DNA of 64,000 nt from Citreicoccus inhibens (GCF_019039035.1 NZ_JAHNZT010000005.1:62001-126000), one strand, 5' to 3'; positions 35,217 to 43,854 are shown, counted from the stretch's first letter. Numbers and translations: made by a program. Notes: generated by a model not told the origin, from the sequence alone.

Positions 35217-37427
35217 ATGGCCGACGCACGCGCGCACAGCCTTACGGGCTGGAAGATGTTCCGCAGTTTGTCTCTCACGACCCTGCTGGTCCTCTCCGGA
35301 TGCTCGGAGTCCACGGGTCCACAAGGCGCGCAGGGCGCCCAAGGCGCGCAGGGCGCCCAAGGCGCGCAGGGCGCCCAAGGCCCCGCTGGCGCTCAGGGCG
35401 CGGCGGGAGCGCCCGGCGCGAAGGGAGAGAAGGGCGACAAGGGTGACGTTGGCCCGCAGGGCCCCGCAGGTCAGGCGGGAGGCGCGCAGGGGCCCGAAGG
35501 CCCGGTGGGCCCGGTGGGACCTCGCGGCTTGGGCGCGGTCGCGCGCACGGCCCCGGAGCTGCCGGGGCTCTCGTGTGCCATGGGCGGCGTGAGGCTGGAG
35601 GTCGGCGTCGACAAGGACCTGGACGGCATCCTCGACGATGAGGAAGTCGACGCGGAGCTGACCCGCTACGTGTGCAACGGCGCGCAGGGCGCCACCGGTG
35701 CCGTGGGCCCGCAGGGGTTCAAGGGCGACATGGGCGGCACGGGCGCGAAGGGTGACACGGGCGCGACGGGCCCCAAGGGAGACACCGGCGCGACCGGTGC
35801 CACGGGCTCGCAGGGCCTCAAGGGCGACGTGGGCCCCAAGGGAGACACCGGCGCCACGGGCGCGGTGGGCCCGCAGGGCGTCCAGGGTCTCAAGGGCGAC
35901 ACGGGCGCGACGGGCCCCAAGGGAGACACCGGCGCGACCGGTGCCACGGGGGCTCAAGGCGCCGTGGGCCCGCAGGGTGTGAAGGGCGACAAGGGTGACA
36001 AGGGCGATGTCGCGCTGGTGAAGACCACCACCGAGCCCGCGGGCGCGAACTGCGCCACGGGTGGCGTGAAGGTCGAAGTGGGGCTCGACACGGACCGGGA
36101 CGGCACGCTGGATCCGGGTGAGGTGGATGCGGCCCAGACCCGCTATGTGTGCCACGGCGCGCAGGGCCCCCAGGGTGTGCAGGGCGCCACCGGTGCGACG
36201 GGCGCGACGGGCGCGACGGGGCCTCAGGGCGCGCAGGGGCTGCACTCGCTGTCCGCCACCGCCGCGGAGCCCGCGGGCGCGAACTGCGCGACGGGCGGCA
36301 CGCGGATCCAGATTGGCACGGACACCAACGGCAACGGCGCGCTGGAGTCCGGTGAGGTGAATCCCGCGTTCACGCGCTACGTGTGCAACGGCGCGCAGGG
36401 CCCCCAGGGTGTGCAGGGCGCCACGGGAGCGACGGGGCCGCAGGGGGCCACGGGCGCCACCGGCGCGACGGGCGCCACCGGCGCGACGGGACCGCAGGGC
36501 GCCGCGGGCGCGATGAATGTCTACGGGGATGGCTCGGGCGGCGCGCTCAGCGTCGCGGTGGGCTCGACCTTGGACCTGACCACGGCGGCGGGCTTCGACT
36601 CGCTCGCCGGTCGCCACCACCTGCAGTTCTCGAGCATCAACATCAGCGGCTCGCTGGTCCTGCCGAGCGGCACCACGCTGCGCGCCACGGGCGACGTCGT
36701 CGTGAACGGCTCCATCCTCGTGGCGCCGGGGACGCAGGACACCGGCGTGGGCACCGCGCCGCCGGGCCTCGCGCTGTCGGCGCCCACCACCATCGGAGGC
36801 GGCGTGGGCCTGGGCAAGCTGCAGGCCTCGCACGTGCTGCGCCCGGTGGCCGCGGCGGGCGGCGCGGGTGACCGGGTTCCCGCGATGAGCGGCGGTGAGG
36901 GCGGCGGCTCGGTGTTCATCGCCGCGCGCGGCAACGTCACCATCGCGGCTGGCGCCTCCATCCTCGCCAATGGCAACCCCGGGACGGATCCGGCCAGCAC
37001 CACCGCGGACACGGGCGGCGCGGGCGGAGGCGCGGGTGGCGTCATCGTCATCGCGTCCCGAGGCACCATCATGGTGAGCGGCGTGCTGCGCGCCAATGGC
37101 GGCGCGGGCGCTCCGGGCCGCAACGTGAACGGGGGGACGGCGGGCGCGGGCGGTGGCGGCGGTGGTGGTGGCGGCATCATCCACCTCATCTCGCCGAACT
37201 CCATCAACCGTCCGGGCACGATTGAAGTGAACGCGGGCGCGGCGGGCGCGGACAGCGTGGGCTCCGCCTCCAACTCGGCGGGCAGCGGCGGCGGCGCGTG
37301 CGGCGGCAACGGCGGCAACGGCGGCAGCAACCCCGTCTTCGGCGCGGCCTTCGTGGCCGCGTCGGCGGGCTCCCCGGGCTACGTCTTCACGACGGTGGTG
37401 CCCGAGCCGGAGGACCTGCTGCTGTGA
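35217..37427 (+). CDS. collagen-like lipoprotein with interspersed Ca-loop modules and beta-helix-like C-terminus
   Basis: 736 residues from [10 protein letters not shown] (GGAG six bases before). The lipobox LVLSGC puts the lipidated Cys at 29. Collagen-type GXY triplets (34-433) are interrupted three times by a module of about 40 residues: [11 protein letters not shown] plus [23 protein letters not shown] plus [23 protein letters not shown] plus [12 protein letters not shown], each ending RYVC(N/H)G. The acidic loops resemble EF-hand/dockerin Ca2+ sites and two Cys per module could pair; relatives are annotated as DUF7151. Residues 433-736 are Gly-rich repeats ([23 protein letters not shown]) like a right-handed beta-helix. 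It is a surface stalk plus a head. The role is unknown; adhesion or matrix is plausible. Confidence 0.88.
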   Translation: MADARAHSLTGWKMFRSLSLTTLLVLSGCSESTGPQGAQGAQGAQGAQGAQGAQGPAGAQGAAGAPGAKGEKGDKGDVGPQGPAGQAGGAQGPEGPVGPVGPRGLGAVARTAPELPGLSCAMGGVRLEVGVDKDLDGILDDEEVDAELTRYVCNGAQGATGAVGPQGFKGDMGGTGAKGDTGATGPKGDTGATGATGSQGLKGDVGPKGDTGATGAVGPQGVQGLKGDTGATGPKGDTGATGATGAQGAVGPQGVKGDKGDKGDVALVKTTTEPAGANCATGGVKVEVGLDTDRDGTLDPGEVDAAQTRYVCHGAQGPQGVQGATGATGATGATGPQGAQGLHSLSATAAEPAGANCATGGTRIQIGTDTNGNGALESGEVNPAFTRYVCNGAQGPQGVQGATGATGPQGATGATGATGATGATGPQGAAGAMNVYGDGSGGALSVAVGSTLDLTTAAGFDSLAGRHHLQFSSINISGSLVLPSGTTLRATGDVVVNGSILVAPGTQDTGVGTAPPGLALSAPTTIGGGVGLGKLQASHVLRPVAAAGGAGDRVPAMSGGEGGGSVFIAARGNVTIAAGASILANGNPGTDPASTTADTGGAGGGAGGVIVIASRGTIMVSGVLRANGGAGAPGRNVNGGTAGAGGGGGGGGGIIHLISPNSINRPGTIEVNAGAAGADSVGSASNSAGSGGGACGGNGGNGGSNPVFGAAFVAASAGSPGYVFTTVVPEPEDLLL
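35316..36515 (+). repeat. collagen-type GXY codon repeats
   Basis: Units such as [15 protein letters not shown] recur; the block starts with GCGCAGGGCGCCCAAG repeats and has long near-identical runs, so copy number may vary between strains. Confidence 0.9.
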
Positions 37428-37459
37428 GGTGACCCCGAGCGTCCCCGCTCATCGCGACG

Positions 37460-37500
37460 CGGCCCGCGAGTGCCTGATGGCTCGCGGGCCGTTCGCGTTT
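37460..37500. terminator. intrinsic terminator between convergent genes
   Basis: CGGCCCGCGAG (37460-37470) and CTCGCGGGCCG (37481-37491) form a perfect 11-bp stem with a 10-nt loop, followed by TTCGCGTTT. It ends the collagen-like gene and could serve the convergent GNAT gene. Confidence 0.75.
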
Positions 37501-37513
37501 CAAGGGGCGTGTT

Positions 37514-38017
37514 TCAACGGCTGGGGGCACTCCACTGCATGGCCACGGAGGGGGCGCCCGGCTCCGGGTTCGGCTGCTCCTGGAAGCCGAGCCGCGCATA
37601 GAGCCGGCGCGCCGGGTTGTCCGCGCGCACGCTCAGGTGCAGGGGGCGTCCCGCGCGCGCCGCCTCGGCTTGGAGGGACTTCAGCAGGTGGGTCCCCAGG
37701 CCCACGCCGCGGTGCTCGGGCAGGAGCGACACGTCCACCAGCCGCCAGGCTTCCGCGTCTTCCGCGCGGGCCACCAGCAATCGTCCGGCGGGTCGTCCGT
37801 CGTGGAGGACGACATGGTGCTCCGCGCCGGGGAAGCGCAGGGACCAGTCCCGCTGCTGGGCGAGCCATTGCAGGCGCAGGAAGGCATCCGATTGGGCGGG
37901 AGCCCAACCCCAGGCGGCGAGCTCCTCCGCGCGGGTGCTGGCGTACAGCGCGAACAAGAAGGCGGAGTCCTCGGGGGTGACGGAGCGAAGGGTCGCGAGC
38001 ACGGTGCTCGTGAGCAT
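37514..38017 (-). CDS. GNAT-family N-acetyltransferase
   Basis: 167 residues from MLTSTVLATL. The acetyl-CoA loop is LPEHRGVGLGTHLLKSLQAE (about 105-124), followed by HLSVRADNPARRLYARLGFQ, the typical distal GNAT motif. FLFALYASTRAEELAAWGW and FLRLQWLAQQ near 20-55 form the acceptor side. Such small GNATs are found beside many loci, and the substrate cannot be given. The start is the first ATG; GGAG lies only 2 nt before it, so a start a few codons downstream (GTG at VLATLRS) is possible. No operon partner; it converges with the collagen-like gene. Confidence 0.85.
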   Translation of the reverse strand: MLTSTVLATLRSVTPEDSAFLFALYASTRAEELAAWGWAPAQSDAFLRLQWLAQQRDWSLRFPGAEHHVVLHDGRPAGRLLVARAEDAEAWRLVDVSLLPEHRGVGLGTHLLKSLQAEAARAGRPLHLSVRADNPARRLYARLGFQEQPNPEPGAPSVAMQWSAPSR

Positions 38018-38179
38018 GGCTCCGGGGTCCTTGGTGCGTCCACCGTCGGCGCGGGGTTGCTCGCCACACGGGTCGCGCGCGGCCCAGACACGCAGCTCGT
38101 TGCTCACGCGTTGAGGGGACGGCCTCCGCGCGTCAGACCGGAATGGGAGCCTCGGGCGTTTCCCCGACAGGAGCACGGC

Positions 38180-38704
38180 ATGATGAAGAAGACGCGAGAA
38201 CACGACCTGACGGCGGCGCTCCAAGAGGCACGTGAGACCGAGGCCCGGTGGCGCGGACTGGCCGCGCGCCTCATGGAACTCGGCGACGACGCGATGGACG
38301 CGCAGCTCCTGGTCGCTTTCCGCGGAGCCCGGGACGAGGGCTCGGTGCCGCCGGACGCGGGCTTCTTCCTCGTGGCCCACCTGCTCACCGCCATGGCGGA
38401 TGAGTCCATCTCCGATGACGCGCGTGTTCGCTTCCTCGCGCGAGAGCTGGACGCGCTGGAGCGCGAATATGGCCTCGGTGACGAGGGCTGGCCCGAGGAC
38501 GAGCCGCCCCCCGAGGACTGGGAGGCGCTGTGCGCCGCCTACGAGGAAGCCTGCGACGAGGCCCGCGCCGTCTTCTTCCGCGCCTACGGAGAAGAGGAGA
38601 TGGCCCGGCTCTACCTGGTGGATCGCTCCGCGTTTCACCGCCGCTTCGAGAACGGGCGCCGCTTCTTCCACGGTCTGCCCATGCTCCCCGACCATCTGCA
38701 CTGA
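38180..38704 (+). CDS. hypothetical acidic helical protein
   Basis: 174 residues from MMKKTREHDL, with AGGAG six bases before. The composition is strongly acidic with long Ala/Glu/Arg helices (ALQEARETEARWRGLAARLM, ARFLARELDALEREYGL) and an EDEPPPEDW stretch. No signal peptide, cysteine pair or catalytic motif. I do not recognise a family. It is divergent from the GNAT gene at 38017, with 162 bp between them. Its 3' side has a 487-bp stretch without genes. Confidence 0.72.
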   Translation: MMKKTREHDLTAALQEARETEARWRGLAARLMELGDDAMDAQLLVAFRGARDEGSVPPDAGFFLVAHLLTAMADESISDDARVRFLARELDALEREYGLGDEGWPEDEPPPEDWEALCAAYEEACDEARAVFFRAYGEEEMARLYLVDRSAFHRRFENGRRFFHGLPMLPDHLH

Positions 38705-38946
38705 GGGCGGCGGCTCGCTGCCGCGCGACTGTCTTTCAACAATTCCGAGAAAGCGTCAGTGACCTGAAACGTTGGAAACACGGGGAGGACGTGACGCGCC
38801 GGCGCAGGGCAGGGGGACTCTCAGAAAAGTCTTGGAGTGACGGCGGGTTGCGTGAGTGGGGACAATACACACCCATGGCGCAATCTTACGGTCAAGAAAG
38901 AGTAAATTAGACAGACTTAATGGCGGTGCGATGTGGTTCTGATGAA

Positions 38947-38972
38947 AGACCTTGCAACGGTCTGGCTTTTCT
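38947..38972 (+). terminator. small hairpin with T-tract
   Basis: AGACC-TTGCAAC-GGTCT is a 5-bp stem and 7-nt loop, then GGCTTTTCT. It lies 240 nt past the nearest plus-strand stop, so it may end a separate short transcript. Confidence 0.4.
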
Positions 38973-39096
38973 CCTCCGCACACCCTATTCCCCCGCGCGC
39001 TTTCGAGCGCCGCCGCAGGATCGCTTGACGGATGTCAACGCGTACTGGGAGTGGGTGGGTGTCGGCGGGAAGCCATAGGTCTTCGCAGGTCGCTCT

Positions 39097-39153
39097 CGGC
39101 GGCGCGCGACTCCGATGAAATCCCCTCCAAGGATCGGGAGTCGCGCGCCGCCG
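39097..39153. repeat. 20-bp near-perfect inverted repeat
   Basis: The left arm CGGCGGCGCGCGACTCCGAT (39097-39116) pairs with ATCGG(G)AGTCGCGCGCCGCC plus G (39133-39153), with one bulged base and a 16-nt loop. It ends 38 nt before the DUF1338 gene. It could be a stem in the 5' leader, a terminator without T-tract, or a remnant of a mobile repeat. Confidence 0.75.
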
Positions 39154-39191
39154 CTCATTTCTGGCGCATGAGCGGTGCATAGACTGCGCGC

Positions 39192-39944
39192 ATGTCGACG
39201 ACCGCCGCCTCGCATCTGCTGGACCTGCTGTGGGAGCGCTACGCCTCCGAGGTGCCATACGCGCGCACCTTCGTGACGCTCTGTGGAGGCACCTTCCGCA
39301 ATGACCACGTCGCGCTGCGCTCGCTGGCTCGCCCCGGGGGCGGCATCGCGTTGATGTCCCGCCCGTTCGAGCGGCTCGGCTGGCGCGCGGCGGGCGCGTA
39401 CACGTTCCCGGATGCACGCCTGTCCGCCATCTACCTGGCCCATCCGGAAGGATTGCCGCGCGTGTTCATCTCCGAGCTGAGGTCGGAGGAGCTGTCGGCC
39501 CGGGCCCGCGAGCTGCTCGCGACGCTGCCGGAGGATCCGCCGCCGCCCGAGGAGGTGGACGCGCTGGCCGCGTGGTTCCACGCGCCGCCTCCTCCGTCCG
39601 AGGCCGCGTTGCTGGAGCTGGAGAAGGAGAGCCAGTACGGGGCCTGGCTCCTGGCCTTCGGGCGCAAGGTGAACCACTTCACCGGCGCGGTGGATGACGT
39701 GGAGGTCTGGCAGCGGCGCATGCGCGAGGCGGGCGTGCCCATGAAGGCGGACATCGAGGGCGAGCCCGGCACGGCGCTCCGGCAGACGGCCACGCACGCC
39801 TCACCGCTGCCCGTGCTGCTCCAGGGCGGCGCGACGCGCGCGTGGCCCTATGCGTATTTCGAGATCGCCCAGCGAGCGCCCCACTTCGACGGCTTCCTGG
39901 GGCCGCAGGCCCGCGCGCTGTTCGACATGACCCGGCGCGGGTGA
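39192..39944 (+). CDS. DUF1338/HglS-like non-haem iron enzyme
   Basis: 250 residues. The family's metal ligands are visible: FRNDHVALR (His39), KVNHFTGAVDD (His162) and YFEIAQR (Glu224), with the VOC-type arrangement. The best known member, HglS/YdcJ, is an Fe(II) 2-oxoadipate dioxygenase/decarboxylase making D-2-hydroxyglutarate in lysine catabolism, but that enzyme is over 450 residues. This short form is typical of the plain DUF1338 group, whose substrate is less certain. Soluble, no signal peptide. It stands alone behind a strong hairpin and converges with the RimJ-like gene at 40551, the stops being 10 bp apart. A role in amino-acid breakdown is inference. Confidence 0.85.
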   Translation: MSTTAASHLLDLLWERYASEVPYARTFVTLCGGTFRNDHVALRSLARPGGGIALMSRPFERLGWRAAGAYTFPDARLSAIYLAHPEGLPRVFISELRSEELSARARELLATLPEDPPPPEEVDALAAWFHAPPPPSEAALLELEKESQYGAWLLAFGRKVNHFTGAVDDVEVWQRRMREAGVPMKADIEGEPGTALRQTATHASPLPVLLQGGATRAWPYAYFEIAQRAPHFDGFLGPQARALFDMTRRG

Positions 39945-39954
39945 CGCCGCGAGC

Positions 39955-40551
39955 TCAGGGGCCCGCGAGCAGGCCGGGCTCCGGTGGCGCCACGAGCGAG
40001 GTGAGCACGTGGTCTCGCCAGTGTCCGTCGATGAGGAGGAAGTCCCGCGCGTAGCCCTCCACGGCGAAGCCCAGGCGCCGCAGCACCGCGGCGCTCTTGA
40101 GGTTCTCCGGCAGGTGGTTGGCTTGGAGTCGGTGCAGGCCCATGCCGCTGAAGGCGTAGTCGCACACGGCGCGCAGGGCCTCGGTCATGAAGCCGTGTCC
40201 CGTGTGGTTCCGGTCGAGGCCATAGCCCAGGTCCGCGGCCTGGAGCGGCCCCCGGCGGATATGGGTGAGTGAGATGTTGCCGATGACGGGCGCCGAGGAC
40301 GGCGGTGCATCGCGTGGCAGCACATACAGGCGCAAGGAGATGTCGTGGCGGAAGTCCTCGCGGTCCTGCGCGAGCCGCGTGCGCCAGTACGCCGTGGAGA
40401 AGAAGGTGGCGGGCCGCGTGGGGGACACCGCGCCCAGGTGCTCACGGTTGGTGTCGTAGTACGCCAGCACGCGCGCCGCCGCATCCGAGGGCAGTTGCGT
40501 GACGTGGAGGCGCTCGGTGGTGAGCAAGAGGGGAGGGCTGTCGCTCGTCAT
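39955..40551 (-). CDS. RimJ/RimL-type GNAT acetyltransferase
   Basis: 198 residues. LTTERLHVTQLPSDAAARVL at the N-terminus and DLGYGLDRNHTGHGFMTEALRAV (about 108-130), with MGLHRLQANHLPENLKSAAVLRRLGF after it, are the hallmarks of the RimJ/RimL subgroup, which acetylates N-terminal residues of ribosomal proteins or small amines. The target here is unknown. Cytoplasmic. It lies 126 bp before the OmpA-like gene's 3' end and faces the DUF1338 gene. Start is the ATG at 40551; no strong Shine-Dalgarno is seen. Confidence 0.88.
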   Translation of the reverse strand: MTSDSPPLLLTTERLHVTQLPSDAAARVLAYYDTNREHLGAVSPTRPATFFSTAYWRTRLAQDREDFRHDISLRLYVLPRDAPPSSAPVIGNISLTHIRRGPLQAADLGYGLDRNHTGHGFMTEALRAVCDYAFSGMGLHRLQANHLPENLKSAAVLRRLGFAVEGYARDFLLIDGHWRDHVLTSLVAPPEPGLLAGP

Positions 40552-40677
40552 GGCGCGGACCTGGGTGAACGCTAGCGCGTCCAGGCGTGAGGTGCGCGCC
40601 TGACGACAGCGCCTGCTTGTTCCGTCCGCGTGACGACGCCCCGGCCGGAGGGAGCTCCGGCCGGAGCGTCCAGGTCC

Positions 40678-41829
40678 TCACGGCTGAGGCGAGGTGGGGG
40701 CGGAGTCCTGCTGCGGCGATGACGGGCTCTCGCTCGACGAGCCTTCGTGCGACGACGTGTCATGCGACGTGTCGTGCGACGGATGCGCGTGCGACGACTT
40801 GCCGTGCGACGGCTGCTGGTGCGGTGGCTTCTCGCCCTTCGCGCCGCTGCCGCCCACGCCGCCGGGCTGCTGCCCGCCTGCGTTCGCCATGCCGCGCTCG
40901 ACGACAATCTCCACGCGGCGGTTGTTGGCGCGGCCCTCGGGCGTGCGGTTGCTCGCCACGGGCTGGTGCTTCCCCAGACCGCGCACGTCGATGCGGTCCG
41001 CGGGCACGCCCTGGCTCACCAGGAAGTCGCGCACGCGCTCGGCGCGGTGCAACGAGAGCTGCTCGTTGAAGGCATCCGAGCCTTGCGAGTCCGTGTGGCC
41101 CTCGATGAGCAGCGGCCGACTGGACTCCTTGAGCGCGCCGGCCACATCCGCGAGCCGGTTGCGCGCGGCGGGCAGCAGGTCCGTCTGCCCCGAGGCGAAG
41201 AGGACGCTGCCAGACAGGGTCACCACGGTGCCCCGGGCCTCCTCCTTCACCTTCACGTTGGACAGCTTGTCCAACTGGTTGACCGCATCCTGGGCGCGCT
41301 GCTCCGCCTCGGCGCGAGCCTGACGCTCGGCCTCCAGTTGTTGCTGCGACGCGGACTGCTGGGTCTGCGCCATGGAGCTGGCCTCGGAATGCCGGCGCTC
41401 GGCTTCCTGCCGGGCGTTCTCCGCGGCCGCCAACTGCTGGCGCGTGGAGTCCAGCTCCGCCTGCGTGCGCTGCTGTTGTTGTTGCTGCGCCTCCAGCAGC
41501 GCCTGTTGTGACAGGGCCTGCTGACGCGCGGCCAGCTCCGCCCCACCTCGCACCTGGGCGAGCTGCGCCTTGCGCAGGGCCACGTAGGACAGCGAGCGCG
41601 TGCGCGCCGAGTCCTGGCTCTTCGCGTACTCCTTCTCCGCCTGCTCGAGCGCTGCGTGGGCGGCGGCCACGTCCTTGGGACGTGCCTGGCCCTCGGGGCT
41701 CTCGGCGGTGCGCTGATAGGCCGAGCGCGCCTCGACCAGCTCGCGAGGCGCCGGCGCATGGGCACATCCCACCGCCGTGAGCGCCAGGGCTCCGGCGATG
41801 ACCTTCCATCCGTGCTTCCAAGGCAACAT
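40678..41829 (-). CDS. OmpA-family lipoprotein with DUF4398 and coiled coil
   Basis: 383 residues from MLPWKHGWKV. The lipobox is LTAVGC (Cys22). A DUF4398 stretch (about 28-90, ELVEARSAYQRT, HAALEQAEKEYAKS) is followed by a Gln-rich coiled coil (90-195). The OmpA C-terminal peptidoglycan-binding domain (about 200-320) has SVLFASGQTDLLPAARNRL, IEGHTDSQGSDAFN and NRTPEGRANNRRVEI. The last 60 residues are His/Ser/Pro-rich (HGKSSHAHPSHDTSHDTSSH), unusual for the family and possibly metal binding. The protein should link outer membrane to cell wall. It follows the DUF4398 lipoprotein gene by 22 bp, so both are cotranscribed. Confidence 0.9.
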   Translation of the reverse strand: MLPWKHGWKVIAGALALTAVGCAHAPAPRELVEARSAYQRTAESPEGQARPKDVAAAHAALEQAEKEYAKSQDSARTRSLSYVALRKAQLAQVRGGAELAARQQALSQQALLEAQQQQQQRTQAELDSTRQQLAAAENARQEAERRHSEASSMAQTQQSASQQQLEAERQARAEAEQRAQDAVNQLDKLSNVKVKEEARGTVVTLSGSVLFASGQTDLLPAARNRLADVAGALKESSRPLLIEGHTDSQGSDAFNEQLSLHRAERVRDFLVSQGVPADRIDVRGLGKHQPVASNRTPEGRANNRRVEIVVERGMANAGGQQPGGVGGSGAKGEKPPHQQPSHGKSSHAHPSHDTSHDTSSHEGSSSESPSSPQQDSAPTSPQP

Positions 41830-41851
41830 GACGCTCTCTCCTCTCGGCTCT

Positions 41852-42211
41852 CTACTGCTGGCCTCGGCGCAGGGCCTCGACCTGATCGGTGGTGCGGCGC
41901 GCCTGCTCCTCGAGGGGCACCGCTCGGGCCAACGCCAGCGCGAGGTCCGCGTCCGCCGCGGCCTGTTCGAACTGGAGCGCGGCGCTCTTCTGTTCACCCT
42001 GGCCCAGCAGGTGCTCGGCGCGGGTGAGTTGCTGGCGCGCGTAGGTCATGTGTCGCGCGGCTTCGGGGATCCGCTCGCCGCCGGACTCCTCGGCGGCGCG
42101 CAGGGACGCCTCCGCGTGGACGCGCTGCGATTGGGTCGCGGGACGCACCTGACTGCCGGCGCAGCCCGCGAGGGTGAGGCAGAGCAAGCTGGCACAAAGC
42201 TTCGGTCGCAT
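41852..42211 (-). CDS. DUF4398 lipoprotein
   Basis: 119 residues, lipobox CLTLAGC (Cys17), then an all-helical mature part (SQRVHAEASLRAAEESGGER, ARHMTYARQQLTRAEHLL) typical of DUF4398. Gly-Ser after the Cys does not suggest inner-membrane retention. It is the first gene of a pair with the OmpA-like lipoprotein, whose own N-terminal part has the same domain, so the two proteins may interact through it. Function is unknown; a structural role in the envelope is likely. Confidence 0.82.
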   Translation of the reverse strand: MRPKLCASLLCLTLAGCAGSQVRPATQSQRVHAEASLRAAEESGGERIPEAARHMTYARQQLTRAEHLLGQGEQKSAALQFEQAAADADLALALARAVPLEEQARRTTDQVEALRRGQQ

Positions 42212-42409
42212 CGTTCACCTCCGGCCGAGGCGCGAGGGGGCGCGCGAGCGCACCGCGCCTTCATTCACAGGACGAGAGGTGTGTCCCCGTTGGGTGCATG
42301 ACAACGGGGGCAGAGGCGCTCGCGTGCCGGGCGGGTGGGCATGACCGTCCCGCCCGGCGGGCGCGCTCCTTGCTGGCCGCCGCGCGCGAGGAGCGGTAGA
42401 GGGGAGCCC

Positions 42410-43294
42410 ATGCGCTTGCACTTGGTGGATGGCACGTATGAGCTGTTCCGCGCGCACTTCTCGCCGCGCCCGGGGACGGTGTCTCCGGATGGGCGGGACG
42501 TGAAGGCGACGGTGGGCGTGATGTCGTCGCTGCTGGCGCTCCTGCACGACCCGGCCGAGGCCGTCACGCACGTGGCGGTGGCCTTTGACAACCCCATCCG
42601 CTCGTTCCGCAACGCGCTGTTCGCGGGCTACAAGAGCGACGAGGGCGTGCCGCCCGAGCTGCTCGCGCAGTTCAACCTCGTGGAAGCGGCGGTGCGCACG
42701 CTGGGCGTCCGCGTGTGGTCCATGAAGGAGCACGAAGCGGATGACGCGCTCGCCACCGCCGCCGCGCGCTTCGCGGGCGAGGTGGAGCAGGTGCGCCTGC
42801 TCACGCCGGACAAGGACCTGGGACAGTGCGTCCGCGGCCGGAAGGTGGTGCAGGTGGACCGACGGCAGGAGAAGGAGCTGGACGAGGACGCGGTGCGCGC
42901 GAAGCTGGGCGTGCCGCCCGCGAGCATCCCCGACCTGCTCGCGCTGATGGGCGACGACGCGGACGGCATCCCGGGCCTGCCGGGCTTCGGAGAGAAGGGC
43001 GCGGCGGCGGTGCTGTCCGCGCATGGCCACCTGGAGTCCATCCCCGATGACGCCTCGGCGTGGGGCGCGAAGCCCCGAGGCGCGGAGAAGCTGGCCGCCA
43101 CGCTGCGCGCGCACCGAGAGGAGGCGCGGCTCTACCGCACGCTGGCCACCCTGGTGACGGATGCGCCGCTGCCGGACACGCGGTCACTCGCGGACCTGGA
43201 GTGGAAGGGGGTCCCCGAGGCGGCCTTCCTGGCCTTCTGCGATGGGCTGGGCCTCACCACGCTCAAGAAGCGCCCCAAGCGCTGGGCGAAGTGA
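42410..43294 (+). CDS. 5'-3' exonuclease (FEN-like, Pol I N-terminal domain type)
   Basis: 294 residues from MRLHLVDGTY, with GAGGGGAG upstream. Metal-binding acids are in HLVDGTYELFRAHF (Asp7), HEADDALATAAARF (about 107-120), LLTPDKDLGQCV and LMGDDADGIPGLPGFGEKGA, the last being the helix-hairpin-helix that binds DNA. It carries only the FEN domain, without polymerase, like stand-alone ExoIX/flap-endonuclease homologues. It probably removes flaps or RNA primers on DNA. It is divergent from the DUF4398 gene at 42211 and followed after 90 bp by a truncated haemoglobin gene. FAGYKSDEGVPPEL is a family signature in the helical arch. Confidence 0.9.
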   Translation: MRLHLVDGTYELFRAHFSPRPGTVSPDGRDVKATVGVMSSLLALLHDPAEAVTHVAVAFDNPIRSFRNALFAGYKSDEGVPPELLAQFNLVEAAVRTLGVRVWSMKEHEADDALATAAARFAGEVEQVRLLTPDKDLGQCVRGRKVVQVDRRQEKELDEDAVRAKLGVPPASIPDLLALMGDDADGIPGLPGFGEKGAAAVLSAHGHLESIPDDASAWGAKPRGAEKLAATLRAHREEARLYRTLATLVTDAPLPDTRSLADLEWKGVPEAAFLAFCDGLGLTTLKKRPKRWAK

Positions 43295-43384
43295 GCCCGT
43301 GCTTCCGGCCGTGTCCCCTGCGCTGGGTTGGGGCACACTCCGCCGGCGCGAATGGCCGAGCCCGGCCCGACGTTGAAGGAGACC

Positions 43385-43825
43385 ATGCCCATCGAGTTGA
43401 AGCTGCCCCCCTCTGATGACTGGGTGCCCACGCTGGACGACACGCCCTTCGCGCGCCTGGGCGGCGAAGCGGCCGTCATCGCGCTGGCCGAGGCCTTCTA
43501 TGACGCCATGGACGCGACCGAGCCCGCGCTCGCCCGCATCCATGAGCTGGATGAGGCGGGCCGGGTGAACCGCGGCACGCGCGAGCGCTTCGGCCTCTTC
43601 CTCATCGGATGGCTGGGAGGCCCCCAGCACTACGCCGCCCAGCACGGCCATCCCCGCCTGCGGATGCGCCATGGCCATGTGCCCGTGAATGTCGCCATGC
43701 GCGATGCGTGGCTGCGCAGCATGGCCAGGGCCCTGGATTCGCGCGGCGTCACGGGCGGCCTGCGCCGCTTCCTGGATGACCGGTTCGCCCAGGTGGCCGA
43801 CTTCCTCCGGAACACCGAGGGCTGA
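43385..43825 (+). CDS. group II truncated haemoglobin
   Basis: 146 residues from MPIELKLPPS, with AAGGAG just before. FARLGGEAAVIALAEAFYDAM is the A-B helix region, and FLIGWLGGPQHYAAQHGHPRLRMRHGHVPV covers E to F helices with the proximal His in RHGHV. NVAMRDAWLRSMARAL (G helix, Trp) is diagnostic of group II (trHbO). Such globins bind oxygen or nitric oxide and are often linked to redox protection. Two further in-frame ATGs lie upstream (43328, 43352) but have weaker ribosome-binding support. The downstream gene is a TetR regulator 65 bp away. Confidence 0.9.
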   Translation: MPIELKLPPSDDWVPTLDDTPFARLGGEAAVIALAEAFYDAMDATEPALARIHELDEAGRVNRGTRERFGLFLIGWLGGPQHYAAQHGHPRLRMRHGHVPVNVAMRDAWLRSMARALDSRGVTGGLRRFLDDRFAQVADFLRNTEG

Positions 43826-43854
43826 GTCGGCCGCCCACGGGGGCGACGGACTTG

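Larger units (their letters stand above)
38705..39191. other. 487-bp intergenic region with AT-rich patch and two hairpins
   Basis: No protein gene is supported. Positions about 38870-38945 are clearly AT-richer than surrounding DNA (AAGAAAGAGTAAATTAGACA), followed by a small hairpin with T-tract (38947-38972) and, further on, a long stem-loop (39097-39153). This could be a promoter and terminator for a small RNA, or the remains of a lost gene. Confidence 0.4.

Noticed and set aside
35316-36515. Short tandem repeats as possible non-coding satellite
   Set aside because: They keep the reading frame and encode GXY triplets.
35073-37184. 703-codon minus-strand frame across the collagen-like gene
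   Set aside because: Its composition (Ala/Arg/His) is the mirror of the GXY codons; no ribosome binding site or motif.
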